Assembly (NCBI RefSeq): GCF_902497875.1
Contig: NZ_CABVHY010000037.1
Location: 16,563 to 58,671 of the forward strand
Direction: 5' to 3'
DNA: 42,109 nucleotides
DNA from: Pseudomonas fluorescens
Lineage (GTDB): Bacteria; Pseudomonadota; Gammaproteobacteria; Pseudomonadales; Pseudomonadaceae
Shown here: one piece after another, positions 42,087-42,109 of the stretch
Position numbering within the stretch: position 1 is the stretch's first letter
Layout of the letters: each line of letters opens with the position of its first letter
The notes under the pieces: generated by a model
What the model was told of the DNA's origin: nothing
The model's input: the letters and a program-made list of their open reading frames with translations, nothing else
Databases searched by the model: none
Position numbers and translations under genes: made by a program

Positions 42087-42109
42087 TAGTTATTTCGACG
42101 CCTGACCTC

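Overview
The window reads as chromosomal DNA of a Pseudomonas of the fluorescens group. Two things point there: the gene order acs - aotJQMOP - argR - aruC at 32.5-42.1 kb, which is the conserved Pseudomonas arginine-uptake/AST-pathway block, and two families of short palindromic REP/REPIN elements typical of this group between genes. Genes are dense, GC-rich and on both strands. No rRNA, tRNA, CRISPR array, transposase or integrase was seen.

Layout. 1-281: tandem REPINs. 282-1656: a LysR regulator divergent from a PACE-type efflux protein. 1667-8526: a LysR regulator divergent from a six-gene, tightly spaced cluster: LamB/YcsF (PxpA-like), a free biotinyl-domain protein, a biotin carboxylase, KipI/PxpB-like and KipA/PxpC-like carboxyltransferase-type subunits, and an NCS1-type permease. 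It looks like a split, urea-amidolyase-like, ATP- and biotin-dependent system for an imported lactam, amide or ureide. 8593-20449: a mixed housekeeping/environmental stretch: ZntB/CorA transporter, a chemoreceptor with a sigma-28-like promoter, a PepSY protein with a PmrA-type box, periplasmic glycerophosphodiesterase, small hypotheticals, a DUF1003 membrane protein, a TetR/metallo-hydrolase divergent pair with two operator-like sites, an adenylate-kinase-like P-loop protein, a small HTH protein and a secreted GH3 beta-glucosidase. 20.6-23.5 kb: a DUF6933-like protein and a two-gene signalling operon (receiver-CheC protein plus PAS-GGDEF diguanylate cyclase).

23.6-29.2 kb looks like an accessory block with visibly more A+T in the mcr genes: a Cys/His-cluster protein of unknown function, a type IV restriction pair McrB/McrC in which McrB carries an inserted EVE/PUA-like reader domain, and a BRO-N domain protein. 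29.3-32.2 kb: nrdB (class Ia ribonucleotide reductase beta; nrdA is not next to it), a secreted protein made almost wholly of a 13-residue repeat (AADGFDRTGSATL), and a DUF2790 protein. 32.6-42.1 kb: acetyl-CoA synthetase, then the arginine/ornithine ABC transporter operon with its deacylase-like AotO, the AraC-type regulator ArgR and the first AST-pathway gene aruC, with ArgR-type boxes (TGTCGC-N8-AA) before aotJ and aruC.

The most promising items for follow-up are the biotin-linked Pxp cluster, the EVE-McrBC block with its unexplained zinc-cluster neighbour, and the DGFDRTG repeat protein.
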